NCBI RefSeq assembly: GCF_024756275.1
Contig: NZ_JANUGQ010000012.1
Span: forward strand, 1 to 64,000
Source: Streptomyces pyxinae
GTDB taxonomy: Bacteria > Actinomycetota > Actinomycetes > Streptomycetales > Streptomycetaceae
Reading direction: 5' to 3'
Length of the DNA: 64,000 bases
Part shown: positions 7,815 through 17,700 of the stretch, piece after piece
How the letters are laid out: the number at the start of each line of letters is the position of its first letter
Position numbering within the stretch: position 1 is the stretch's first letter
Position numbers and translations under genes: made by a program
Notes under the pieces: generated by a model
What the model saw: the letters and a program-made list of their open reading frames with translations, nothing else
Databases searched by the model: none
Told to the model about the DNA's origin: nothing

Positions 7815-8308
7815 ACCGCGCCTTCCCGTGCCGTCCGCGCTGGCTCACGCCCAGCATCCTCGGTCTCACTCTGACACTGGGACTCAGCGGCTGCACCGAC
7901 GGTGACTCCACGCCTCCGTCCACACGCAGCCACGCCTCGTCCGCGAAGCCGACGCCCAGCAGCACGAGCAGCGGCCGGCCCGAACACATCGAAGGTGAGA
8001 CCGTCACCCGGGCCCCCAAGCCTCTCGACGGCAAGGCTGTGCTCAAGGAGGCATCACGCACGGGCAGCGCCGCCCTGCCCCTGCGGAACATCGGCAGCGG
8101 ACGGCTCGGAATTCAGGTCAACTGCCAGGGCAAGGGCACCCTCACAGTAGCTGTCACCCCGATTGGCCTCAGCTTCCCCCTCGCATGCGTGGACTACGAG
8201 GTGAGCAGCACCTACAACGAAATCCACCTGAAGCGAGCCCGCAGTGAAGGCGCCATTCAGATCTCGGCTCCAACGACAGTCCGCTGGGCACTGACCGTCG
8301 AACAGTGA
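7802..8308 (+). CDS. Putative lipoprotein coupled to the secreted protein
   Basis: A 168-residue protein whose GTG lies inside the last codons of the upstream gene. The signal sequence (SILGLTLTLGLSGC) ends in the lipobox LSGC at about residues 28-31. A Ser/Thr/Pro linker follows, then a small domain with two further Cys (QVNCQGKGT and PLACVDYE) that could form a disulfide. It is probably anchored to the outer face of the membrane. No family is recognised. The 13-bp overlap suggests made-together partners. Confidence 0.8.
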   Translation: MGELNRAFPCRPRWLTPSILGLTLTLGLSGCTDGDSTPPSTRSHASSAKPTPSSTSSGRPEHIEGETVTRAPKPLDGKAVLKEASRTGSAALPLRNIGSGRLGIQVNCQGKGTLTVAVTPIGLSFPLACVDYEVSSTYNEIHLKRARSEGAIQISAPTTVRWALTVEQ

Positions 8309-8326
8309 CCTGGCCCCGGGCGAACC

Positions 8327-8370
8327 GGCCCCCGTACGCACCCACGCACAGCCCGGTGTGTACGGGGGCC
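8327..8370 (+). terminator. Hairpin terminator after lipoprotein
   Basis: An outer stem GGCCCCCGTAC (8327-8337) pairs with GTACGGGGGCC (8360-8370). Pairing continues inward for about five more base pairs, one of them G-U. It begins 19 bp after the lipoprotein stop. Confidence 0.8.
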
Positions 8371-8466
8371 GGCCCGGCGGGCCCGGGCGGCGGCCATGGC
8401 GAGGACGATGCCGAACTGGGCGAGGACACTGCCGCCGGCGACCAGGGCGGCCAGGCCACGCCCGGC

Positions 8467-8745
8467 TATCGCGCACTGACTGGTGCGCGCACGGCGTCGG
8501 AACCTTCCTGGACAGCCCCGTTCTCCGGGCTGAGCCCGCGAGCTTTCGGGAAGCCGGTCACGGTGCTGCGTCGCGCAGGTGCGGCCGCAGCCCGCAAGGG
8601 CCGGCCGTGGAGCCTTCCACCGGAGGACAGAGCCTGCTGGTCGCAGCGTGCTGGCGAACGAGTCTCACGATGCGGCAGCTCGCCCCGCTGTTCGGGATCT
8701 CGAAGTCGGCAGTGGGCCGGATCATCGACGGAACCTCGCCGCCCG
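8467..8745 (+). pseudogene. IS5-type transposase fragment, frameshifted
   Basis: Two reading frames together give the N-terminal part of a familiar Streptomyces IS transposase. The first frame has FSGLSPRAFGKPVTVLRRAG and KGRPWSLPPEDR up to about 8631. The next frame continues LLVAACWRTSLTMRQLAP and LFGISKSAVGRIID. The join needs a frame change near 8631, and the catalytic DDE domain is missing. No terminal inverted repeats are seen. This is a dead remnant marking past insertion between the lipoprotein gene and the reductase gene. Confidence 0.75.
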
Positions 8746-8945
8746 GTGGATTCGGGCGGCGGGGTTCCGGCCTGTCGCGATCACGCGGAGGCCGGGTGGG
8801 CGGCCGCGCTGTCCGGGACGCGGGGCCTTGCTTGACCGGGGGCGGTGCCTGTCGGCGCAGTCCGCCGAAGCCAGATCGGCGTCGACCACGGCCCCGGGTG
8901 GACGTTTCTATTACTGAGTTGCCTTTTTGACTGAGTAAGGTTTTC

Positions 8946-9833
8946 ATGGGTGGTATGAACCAGGTAGCCATCCCTCCTGTACTGGTGACCGGGGCGACCG
9001 GCCGGGTCGGCCGGGTCGTCATCGACGAACTCCTCGCCGCGGGCGTGCCGGTTCGCGCCCTCCTCCGTCGTCCCGAGGCGGCGGCGACGCTGCCGGCGGA
9101 GGTCGAGGTCTTCACCGGCGACCTCACCGTGCCCGAGTCGCTCGACCCGGCACTGCGGGGCGCCGGTGCGGTCTTCCTCGTCTGGACCGCCCCGCCGGGG
9201 TCCGCCGAGGCAGTCGTCGAGCGGCTGGCGGCCCACGTGCGGCGGATCGTCTTCCTCTCCTCCCCGCACCGGACGCCGCACCCCTTCTTCGAGCAGCCCA
9301 ATCCCATGGCGGTGCTGCACGCCGGCATCGAGCAACTCATCGCGGCCACCGGACTCGACTCGACGGTCATCCGCCCGGGAATGCTCGCGTCGAACGCGCC
9401 GGCCTGGTGGGCACCCGCGATCCGGGCCGGCGAGGTCGTCCGGTGGCCCTACGGCGCTGCCGAGTCGGCACCGGTCGACGACCGCGATGTCGCGGCCGTC
9501 GCGGCGCGGACGCTCTGGCAGGGCGGTCACGACGGAGGCGACTATGTCCTGACGGGCCCCGAATCGCTGACCCACGCCGCGCAGGTGGAGATCATCGGTG
9601 ACGTCCTGGGGCGCCGGATCGCGTTCGAGGAGATGACACCGGACGAGTTCCGGAGCCTGTGGGAAGGTACGGCGCCCGGCCCGGTCGTCGACATGCTGCT
9701 CGCCGCGTGGAGCGCGGCGGTCGGACAGCCCGCGTACATCACCACGACGGTGGCCGACATTCTCGGGACCGCGCCTCGGACGTTTCGCCAGTGGGCCGTC
9801 GACCACACCCCCGCGTTCAGGGAGGGTTCGTGA
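8946..9833 (+). CDS. NmrA-like atypical SDR, NAD(P)-binding
   Basis: A 295-residue protein with an N-terminal Rossmann nucleotide-binding motif VLVTGATGRVGRVV (GxxGxxG) at about residues 12-25, and the NmrA/YesF-like layout (LLRRPEAAATL, FTGDLTVPESL, VFLSSPHR). Related proteins are NAD(P)H quinone reductases or redox-sensing regulators. Substrate is unknown. The ATG at 8946 follows a weak AAGG; an ATG at 8955 is also possible. It is downstream of the IS remnant with no clear operon partner. Confidence 0.88.
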   Translation: MGGMNQVAIPPVLVTGATGRVGRVVIDELLAAGVPVRALLRRPEAAATLPAEVEVFTGDLTVPESLDPALRGAGAVFLVWTAPPGSAEAVVERLAAHVRRIVFLSSPHRTPHPFFEQPNPMAVLHAGIEQLIAATGLDSTVIRPGMLASNAPAWWAPAIRAGEVVRWPYGAAESAPVDDRDVAAVAARTLWQGGHDGGDYVLTGPESLTHAAQVEIIGDVLGRRIAFEEMTPDEFRSLWEGTAPGPVVDMLLAAWSAAVGQPAYITTTVADILGTAPRTFRQWAVDHTPAFREGS

Positions 9834-9973
9834 CGTCGTCGGCCGCGACCCGCGCCTCCGGGCCCTCCCTCCGGGACGTGCCGATCACGCAGGCGGACAG
9901 GGCTTCAGCGGCCCGGGACGTCGTGCGGCCCGACAGGACGCGCGCCGGCGGTCCGACCTCGGGGGACGGTTGA
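9830..9973 (+). CDS. Possible 47-residue coupled peptide
   Basis: A short frame whose GTG overlaps the stop of the SDR gene (GTGA), with GGAGGG just upstream at 9821-9826 though only about three bases away. The product is polar and Arg/Ala-rich, with no recognised motif. It may be non-coding. Listed because of the stop-start overlap only. Confidence 0.25.
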   Translation: MTSSAATRASGPSLRDVPITQADRASAARDVVRPDRTRAGGPTSGDG

Positions 9974-10091
9974 CGGACAAGGAGCCGAGCCGGGGCGACC
10001 CGCGCCAAGTGGTTACGGTGTGCACATCTTTGGCCAGAGAACACCCGCTCCTGGTCTTCCGCGTCACCGGCCCCACAGGAGTTCCACCCGT

Positions 10092-11615
10092 ATGTCCGTC
10101 GATCATGAGATACGCCGGCCGCCCCGCCTTCCGGAAGGCGGGGCGGCACCCGGGGAACGCCCGTCCGGCTTATCGCGGCGCGGTGTCCTGGTCTGGCTGA
10201 TACCCGCGCTGTGGACCTGCGCCCTCGGGCTGTGGGGGCTGTCCCGGCAGAACAGCGTGTGGCGGGACGAGGCGGCGACCTGGCAGGTGGCCCGGCGCTC
10301 CACGGCGGAGATCTGGCAGATGCTGGGGAACGTCGATGTGGTGCACGGGTGCTACTACCTGCTGATGCACGCGCTGTTCGAGTGGTTCGGGCCCGGCACC
10401 ACGACGCTGCGGCTGCCGTCGGTGCTGGCCATGGGGGTGGCGGCGGCCTGTGTGGCGGTCGTGGGCCACCGGCTGGCGGGCACCTGGGCGGGGCTGGCGG
10501 GCGGGATGGCGTTCGGGCTGGTCCCCGCCGTGCAGTTCTACCTCCAGGAGGGCCGGCCCTACGCACTGGTCGCGGCCGGGGCGGGCGTCTCCACCCTGCT
10601 CCTGGTGACCGCCCTGGAGCGGCGTGCCCGGTGGCCGCGCTGGGCCGCCTACGGCCTCACCGTCCTGGTCATGGGGCTGCTGAACTGGCTCTCGCTCCTG
10701 ATCCTCCCGGCGCACGCGGCGACCCTGCTCCGGTCCCGGCCCCGCCAGGGGACCTGGATGCGCTGGGCGGTGGCCTCGGTGGCCGCCACGGCCGGGGTGC
10801 TGCCCCTGGTCCTCTTCAGCCGGAGCCAGTCCGGGCAGGTGTCCTGGATCCCGCCACTGACCTGGCACATGCTGATCGGGCCTGCGGTGCTGCTGGCGAT
10901 CGGCGGCCTCGGCGCCCTGCTGGACCGCCCCCGTCCGGGCCGGCTGTCGGTGGCGGCCGTCGGGCTGCCGCTGCTGGCGGTGCCGCAGCTCGGCCTCGCC
11001 GGACTCTCCCTGGTCCAGCCGCTCTTCCTGGACCGGTACGTCCTCTTCAGCATGCTGGGACTGGCTCTGCTGATCGGGGCGGCCGTCGGCGCGGCGGTGC
11101 GGGCGGTACGGCCCCGGTGCCCCCGGGCGTCGGTGTGGGTTCTGCCCGTCGTGCTCGCCGTGGCGGTGGTGGCGCTGCTGCCGCAGTCCCTGGAGAAGCG
11201 CTCCCCGGAAAGCCGGGTGGACGACGTGCTGGCGGTGGCGGCGGACGTACGGCGGATGAAGGAGGACGGGGACGCGGTGCTCTTCGTCCCGGCGGCCCGC
11301 CGGGACACCGCCTCCGTCTCGCCGGACGCCTTCACCGGTCTGCGGGACATCGCGCTGGCGGAGAGCCCGGAGAACTCCGGGACCCTGAAGGGGATCGAGG
11401 CGGACCCGGCCCGCGTCCGTGCCGCGATGCTGGCACAGCGGCGGATCCTGCTGGTGACGGACGCGGCCCGGGTGGCGAGGCCGGTGACGGCCGCGCGGGA
11501 CCGGGTGAAGTACGCCGTGCTGGAGGAGCACTTCACGGTGGCCGCCGACGAGCAGGTACGCGGCCGGCGGGTGACCGTCTACGAGCGGCGGGCGCCCGTC
11601 GCCGGGCGGCCGTGA
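10092..11615 (+). CDS. GT-C membrane glycosyltransferase (GT39/PMT-like)
   Basis: A 507-residue membrane protein with about ten hydrophobic segments (first at VLVWLIPALWTCALGLWGL). The first extracytoplasmic loop carries an acidic motif WRDEAATW, typical of polyprenyl-phosphate-sugar-dependent GT-C enzymes. The C-terminal 130 residues form a soluble domain outside the membrane. By family it would move a sugar from a lipid-phosphate donor to an exported glycan or protein. Donor and acceptor are unknown. The ATG at 10092 has AGGAG about nine bases upstream. It stands alone, convergent with the PKS gene. Confidence 0.85.
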   Translation: MSVDHEIRRPPRLPEGGAAPGERPSGLSRRGVLVWLIPALWTCALGLWGLSRQNSVWRDEAATWQVARRSTAEIWQMLGNVDVVHGCYYLLMHALFEWFGPGTTTLRLPSVLAMGVAAACVAVVGHRLAGTWAGLAGGMAFGLVPAVQFYLQEGRPYALVAAGAGVSTLLLVTALERRARWPRWAAYGLTVLVMGLLNWLSLLILPAHAATLLRSRPRQGTWMRWAVASVAATAGVLPLVLFSRSQSGQVSWIPPLTWHMLIGPAVLLAIGGLGALLDRPRPGRLSVAAVGLPLLAVPQLGLAGLSLVQPLFLDRYVLFSMLGLALLIGAAVGAAVRAVRPRCPRASVWVLPVVLAVAVVALLPQSLEKRSPESRVDDVLAVAADVRRMKEDGDAVLFVPAARRDTASVSPDAFTGLRDIALAESPENSGTLKGIEADPARVRAAMLAQRRILLVTDAARVARPVTAARDRVKYAVLEEHFTVAADEQVRGRRVTVYERRAPVAGRP

Positions 11616-11661
11616 ACCGCCGCCGTCCCGCCTGACGGCCGGCGGCCGGCGGGTCGCACGC

Positions 11662-11692
11662 GTGCAGGCCGCCCCGCTCGGGCGGCCCGCAC
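11662..11692. terminator. Bidirectional hairpin between glycosyltransferase and PKS genes
   Basis: Stem GTGC-A-GGCCGCCC pairs with GGGCGGCC-C-GCAC, 12 bp with one A/C mismatch, loop CGCTC. It is located between two convergent genes and can serve both strands. Confidence 0.75.
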
Positions 11693-11700
11693 ACTCCGGG

Positions 11701-14700
11701 TCAGTGGCGCGCGGTCTCCCGCGGCCGGCTCTGCGGCTGGTGCGGCAGCCGGAGGGAGGAGTCGTCCTGCGCGGCCCGGGGCGGCGCCGGAGGCGCGCCG
11801 GGTCCCTCCTGGTACTGGTCCGCGTGCACGCCGAGGCGCACGTACACCAGCCGCGCGAGATCGGTCGTCGTGCTGTTGATGTTGTTCAGCAGTTCCATGG
11901 GCGGGATCTCGATGCCACAGCGACTGTGGATCTTCACCAGCAATTCGGCGCCCATGAGGGAGTCGATCCCGTACTCCTCGATCCTCCGGTGGGGATGGAT
12001 GTCCTCGGGCGCCATCTGGAGAACCCCGGCCAGGAGCACGGTCAGGTGCTCCGTGAGGTGGACGAGACCGTCGGCGCGGGACATCCGGTCCAGGGCGCGC
12101 ACCAGTTCGCCGCGGCTCAGCGCGATGTCACCCGCGTCCGGGACCAGGCCGGACCACCGGGGACTGGCCGCCGTGGGGAAGAAGGCACGCACGCGGTCCC
12201 AGGCGATTCTGCCGGCGCGCGCGGCGTCCGCGCCCGTGGCGAGGAGGGTTTCCGCCATCCGGAACGCCTGCGCGGGCGTCATCGTGTCCATGCCGACGCT
12301 CGCCAGGGACGCGGCCAGGTTGTTCCGCTGCACGAACCCCGTGCCGCCGATGGCGCCCCAGCCCACGGCCAGCCCGGGCAGGCCCCGTTGGCGGCGCTGC
12401 CGGCACAGGGCTTCGAGGTAGTAGTTGGCCGCCACGTAGGGGACCTGCTTGACGTTGCCCGCCGCAGCCGCGAACGACGAGTACATGAGGAACAGATCGC
12501 ACGCGCGGTCACGGGTCAGCGCGTCGAGCACGGTGGCCCCGGCGATCTTCGGGGCCAGTACCGCGGCCATGCGCTCGGCGCTGAGCGACAGGAAGTCGTC
12601 GTCGTCCAGGTGCATGGCGGAATGGACGACGCCGCGCAGCGGGCGCCCGCCGGCGTCGATGCGGTCGACCAGGTCCCTCATCGCCGCGGCATCGGTGACA
12701 TCGGCGGCGTGAGCGGTGGCCGTGACTCCCCGGCGGCGGAGGCCTGCGAGGACCGCGGCGGCCTCCGGTGCCCCGGGGCCACGACGGCTGACCAGGGCCA
12801 CGTGCCGGGCGCCGCGGTCGGCCAGCCAGCCGGCGGTGGCCGCTCCGAGGCCGCTCGTGCCGCCGGTGATCAGATAGGTGCCCTCGGCGTCCAGGTCCGG
12901 CGCGCGATGCGCGGGCTCCACCAGGGGAGGTTCGTCCAGGGGGTCGAACGCGACGACGACCTTCCCGATGTGCCGGGAGTGCTGGATCAGTTGGAAGGCA
13001 TCGGTGACGCGTGCGGCGGGAAAGACACTGTGCGGCAGTGGCCGGACGGTTCCCCCGGCGACCAGATCGAGGGTTTCGGTGAGCAGCGCCCGGGTGGCTC
13101 CCGGGTCCGCCAGTACCTTGGTCAGGTCCATGCCGAAGAAGGCGATGTTGTTGAGAAAGGGACGCAACAACAGCGGCTTGTTCTCGAAGAGGTCGCGCTT
13201 GCCCATCTCCACGAAGCGCCCGCCGGGGGCGAGCAGTTCCAGGCTGCGGACCATGCCCTCACCGGCGAGGCTGTTGAGGACGACGTCGACGCCCCGGCCG
13301 CCGGTGATCCGCCGGATCTGGTCGGCGAAGTCGAGACGGCGTGAGTCCAGTACGTGTTCCACTCCGAGGGCGCGCAGCAGATCGCGCTTGACGGCGCTGC
13401 CCGCCGTGGCGATGACACGGCCGCCCCGGGCCCCGGCGTACCGGAGCGCGGCCAGTCCCACGCCGCCCGCCCCGCCGTGCACCAGCACCGTCTCACCGGG
13501 CCGCAGCCGGGCCAGTGTTCCCAGGCCGTACTGGACGGTCGCGCAGGCCACCGGCAGGGTCGCGGCCTCCGTGTGGGTCATCGCGAGTTCGTCGGCGACG
13601 GGCCAGACACCGCGGGCGTCCGCGACCGTGTGCGAGGCGAGGGCGTCAGGTGCGAAACCCGCCACCCGGTCCCCGGGCCGGAGGTCGTGGACACCCTCGC
13701 CGCAGGCGACCACGACGCCGGACGCCTCAAGTCCCCAGCCGGCCGCGGACGGGGTGTCTCCGAGCACCTCCTGCGGCAGCAGTCCCACCACCTGCATCAG
13801 GTCACGGTAGTTGAGGGCGGCGGCCCTGACCTCGACGAGGACCTGCCCGGGTCCGGGCACCGGTAGCGCCATCTCCTGCCAGGAGAGCCGGTAGGACAGG
13901 CCGGGCCGGTCGGCCTTCAGACGGAACGCCTGCCCCGGCGCGGCCGGCACCGCGGTCGGCCGGTTCTGTTCGCGCGGCACGAACCGCCCCCGCGCCGTCA
14001 GGACGATCTCGTTCTCCGCGCTGGGCCCGAGCAGCTCACGGACGATCCGGCGGGCGTCGCCGGCGGTGTCGGCGGTGGGTGTGAGGGAGATGCTGCGGCT
14101 GCTCAGTTCCGGGTGCTCGTTGGCCAGGCTGCGGACCGCTCCCCAGAGAGCCGCGTTCACCGGCGGTGTCTCCTCCGGCTCACCGGTGGCCACGGGAGCC
14201 GCTTCGGGCCCCATGACCATCCAGAGTTCGGGGCGCACCGACTCGGGCAGCTCCTGGCACGCCGCCGTGAGCGTGCGCAGCGCCTCCAGTCGCCGGGTCA
14301 TGTACCCGACGGTCCCGGCCGGGTCCTCCCGGTCGCTCCCGCCGGTCAGGAGGGTGATGGCCAGGGTCCCGGAGGAGGGCGCGGCCCGGCGGAGCGACTC
14401 GGTCCACTCCGGTACGGTGGCGCACGCCCGCAGCGGGCCGGCGGCCGTGCGGCCGGCGCCGTTCAGCGCCTCCACCGTGGCCGTGCCGAGTGCGTCCGCG
14501 TCCTCGGCCCCGGTCACGACCAGGTGGTGGGTGGCGGCTCCGGGAGCCGGTACGAGCGCGTCCGCGCCATCGGTACGGGCCGGCACGGCCGGGGTCGCGG
14601 CGAGCATGACGGACGTCGCCTCACGGTTGGGGGGCCGGTCGTCGCCGGTCTGGGCGACTCGGGCGAAACCGCAGCTCCTGAGGACCTCGGGCCAGCGGTG

Positions 14701-17700
14701 CCGGGGCAACAGCGCGCCGTCCGGCCGGAGTTCGGTGTCGTACTGGGTGTAGAGGCTGTCCAGCGTGCCGAAGATGGGAAGCAGCAGATCCTCGGTGTGC
14801 GGCTCGACGGCGAGCAGGTGTCCGCCCGGCGTGAGAAGACCGGCCACCGCCCGCAGGGCATCCGCCAGGTGCCGGGCGGTGTGCAGGGCGTTGCCGGCGA
14901 CGACCAGGTCGAAGGAGTGGGCCGTGAACCCCTGTTCGGCGGGGTCAGTGTCCAGGTCGAAGGTGTGGTACTCGACGAAGTCGTAGCCCCCGAAACGGGC
15001 TTCGGCACGGGGCAGGAAGTACGTGGAGGTGTCGGTGAAGTGGTAGCGGGTTCGGTCCGGCGGCAGCAGAGGCAGCAGGGCAGCCGTGAGACCGCCCGTG
15101 CCCGAACCCACCTCCAGGACGCGCAGGGGCCGGTCCGCCGGCCAGCGGCGCACGATGTCGCGCACCAGGGCCTGCGCGAGCCGGTTGTGGAAACGGCAGT
15201 ACGGGGAGGTGTCGTAGAGCTGTTCCAGCATCTTGCCGGTGGTCTCGTCGAGGACGATTCCCAGCGGGTCCTCCTCGCCCCGCAGAACGTTCTCAAGACG
15301 CTGTTCCTGGTGGGTGACGAGCGCCAGGGAGGTCACGAACTCCGGGGCGGTGTCGATCGCCCGCCAGGCGTCGGGCCCGGTGGTCCCGTGTTCTCCGGTC
15401 AGCCGCAGCCCGCCCCCCGGTTCGCGCACGGCGAGCCCGTGTTCCTCCAGGGCGGGTACGAGCCGTCGCTCCAGGCGCGCGTACCGCTCCGGGTCGAAGC
15501 CCGCCCGGCTCAGGGTCTCCGGCGTGAACGCGGCCGTGGCATCGGGCAGGGCGCGGGCGACGACACCGGCGAAAGCGCGCAGGAACCGCTCCTTCAGTAG
15601 CGGGAGGACCGCTTCGGACCCGAGATCCCGCCAGTGGGCCCGCAGGTCCGCGATGTCCTGGGCACAGGCGGCGACGACGTCCTCCGGGCCGGGCAGCGGT
15701 GACGGGAGGGACGGCGTGTCCGGGTGCGGCGCGGCCCTCAGCACCGTGTGCGTCGTCCCGGGCGCCTGCCGCAGCACCATGGCGGACCGGCGCAGCCGGC
15801 AGCCTTCGAGCTCGACGGCGACCGTGCCGTCGGGGTCGACGACGGCGATGTCCCAGCACACCTCCTCGGGCGTCCGGGACACTTCCCGGACGGTGAACCA
15901 GCCGGACGGCGCGGGCGTCCGCCAGGCGCGGACGGCCCGGACGGTCGCCGGCAGATGGCTGACGCCGTCGTCGAGACGGTCCAGCAGGAGGGCGGCGCCG
16001 GTCTGCAACGCCCCGTCCAGAAGGGCCGGGTGGACGGTGTACGGGTCACCCGGAGCGTCGTGGGAGTAGTGCCCGAGGGCTTCGTCCTCCCCCACCCGCA
16101 GCGCCCGGAGCACCTGGAAATCGGAGCCGTAGCCGAGACCCGCCTCGGCACAGGACGCGTAGAACCGCGCCGGTTCGATCTCGTGGGGGCACCGCTGCCG
16201 CCAGGCGTCGAGGTCCACGGCCGCGCGGGGCTCGCGCACGAGGGCGCGCACCCGGGCACGGGCGTGCGTGCCGTTCGCGAACGTGTCACCGCTGGAGATG
16301 CGCAGTACTCCGTCCTCCGGGTCGAGGGCCGTCTGGACGCGGACACCGGACGCGTCCTCCCAGGGGACGACCAGCGCCTTGGTGATGTCCAGGTATTCGA
16401 CCTCGGCCGGTGCCCGCGACACGGAGCTCCCGGCACTCAGGGCCATGTCGATGAAGGCGGTGGCCGGCATCACGACGGAGCCGCCCACCCGGTGTCCGCT
16501 CAGCCAGGGGACGAGGGCCGGTTCCACGGCGGTGGTCCAGGTCGGCAGCGGAGCCTCGGTCCGGGCTCCCAGCAGCGGGTGCTCGCGCTCGCCCGCTCCG
16601 GTCCACCGCTCCTTGCCGCCGCCCCAGTGCGGCTCCCGCTGCCAGGGGTAGGACGGCAGACCGACCGCCCGGCCGGGGTGCGGGAAGTAGCGCTTCCAGT
16701 CGGTACGCGCCCCCGCGGCGACGAGGGCCGCGCGGGCGTCGGTGAGGCAGCGGGGCCCGTCGGCCGCCCGGCGCAGCGTCGGCAGGATCGCCACCTTCAT
16801 CCGGGGGCGAAGCTCGGCGGCACGGCGCAGATAGGTGCGCAGCACCGGGTGGGGGCCGATCTCCACGAACACATCGGCGCCGTCCTCGAGCATCTGCTCG
16901 ACGGCCGCCATGAACAGCACCGGTCGGCGCACGTTGTGCCACCAGTACTCCGCGTCCAGGTCGGGGCCGTCGGCCTGGGCGCCGGTCACCGTCGAGTAGA
17001 AGGACGTCGACGCCTCGCCGGGCGCCAGGTCCGCGAGCCCGGTGAGCAGCGACGGCCGCAGGGGCTCCATGGCCCGGCTGTGGAAGGCGTAGTCGATGCC
17101 GAGGTCGCGGAAGAAGACGCCGCGTTCCCGCAGCCCTTCGCCCAGCTCGGTCAGCGCGGCGGCCTCGCCGGCGACGGTCACGTCCCGGGGGCTGTTGACG
17201 CCGGCGATCTCCAGACGCCCCTCGAAGGACCGCAGTTCGCCGGCCGCCTCGGAAGCGCTCAGCCCCACCGCCGCCATCCGGCCGCCGCCGGCCGCCCGCG
17301 CCTGCGCCCGGCTCCGTACGGTCACCAGCCGGGCGGCCTCGGGGAGGGTGAGCGCTCCGCAGGCGCAGGCCGCGGCGATCTCACCGACGCTGTGCCCCAC
17401 GACCATGTCCGGCCGTACGCCCTGGGCGCGCAGCACGGCCATGATGCCGAGCTGCACGGCGAACAGCAGCGGCTGCGCCACCTCGGTCGCCTCCAGACGC
17501 CAGGTGTCCACGGGCGAGGTGAGGCGCTCGGTGACGGACCAGCCCAGCAGCGGGGCGAGTTCCGCGTCCACGGCCGCGACCGTCTCGCGGAAGACCGTCC
17601 CGGTGGCCATCAGGTCGGCGGCCATGCCGGCCCACTGCGAGCCGTTCCCGGCGAACACGAACGCCACCCGCCCGTCGGACACGGCGGCGACCGGAGCGGA

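Noticed and set aside
9970-10091. TTGACG at 9970 as a promoter -35 for the glycosyltransferase gene
   Set aside because: No acceptable -10 box follows at 16-19 bp.
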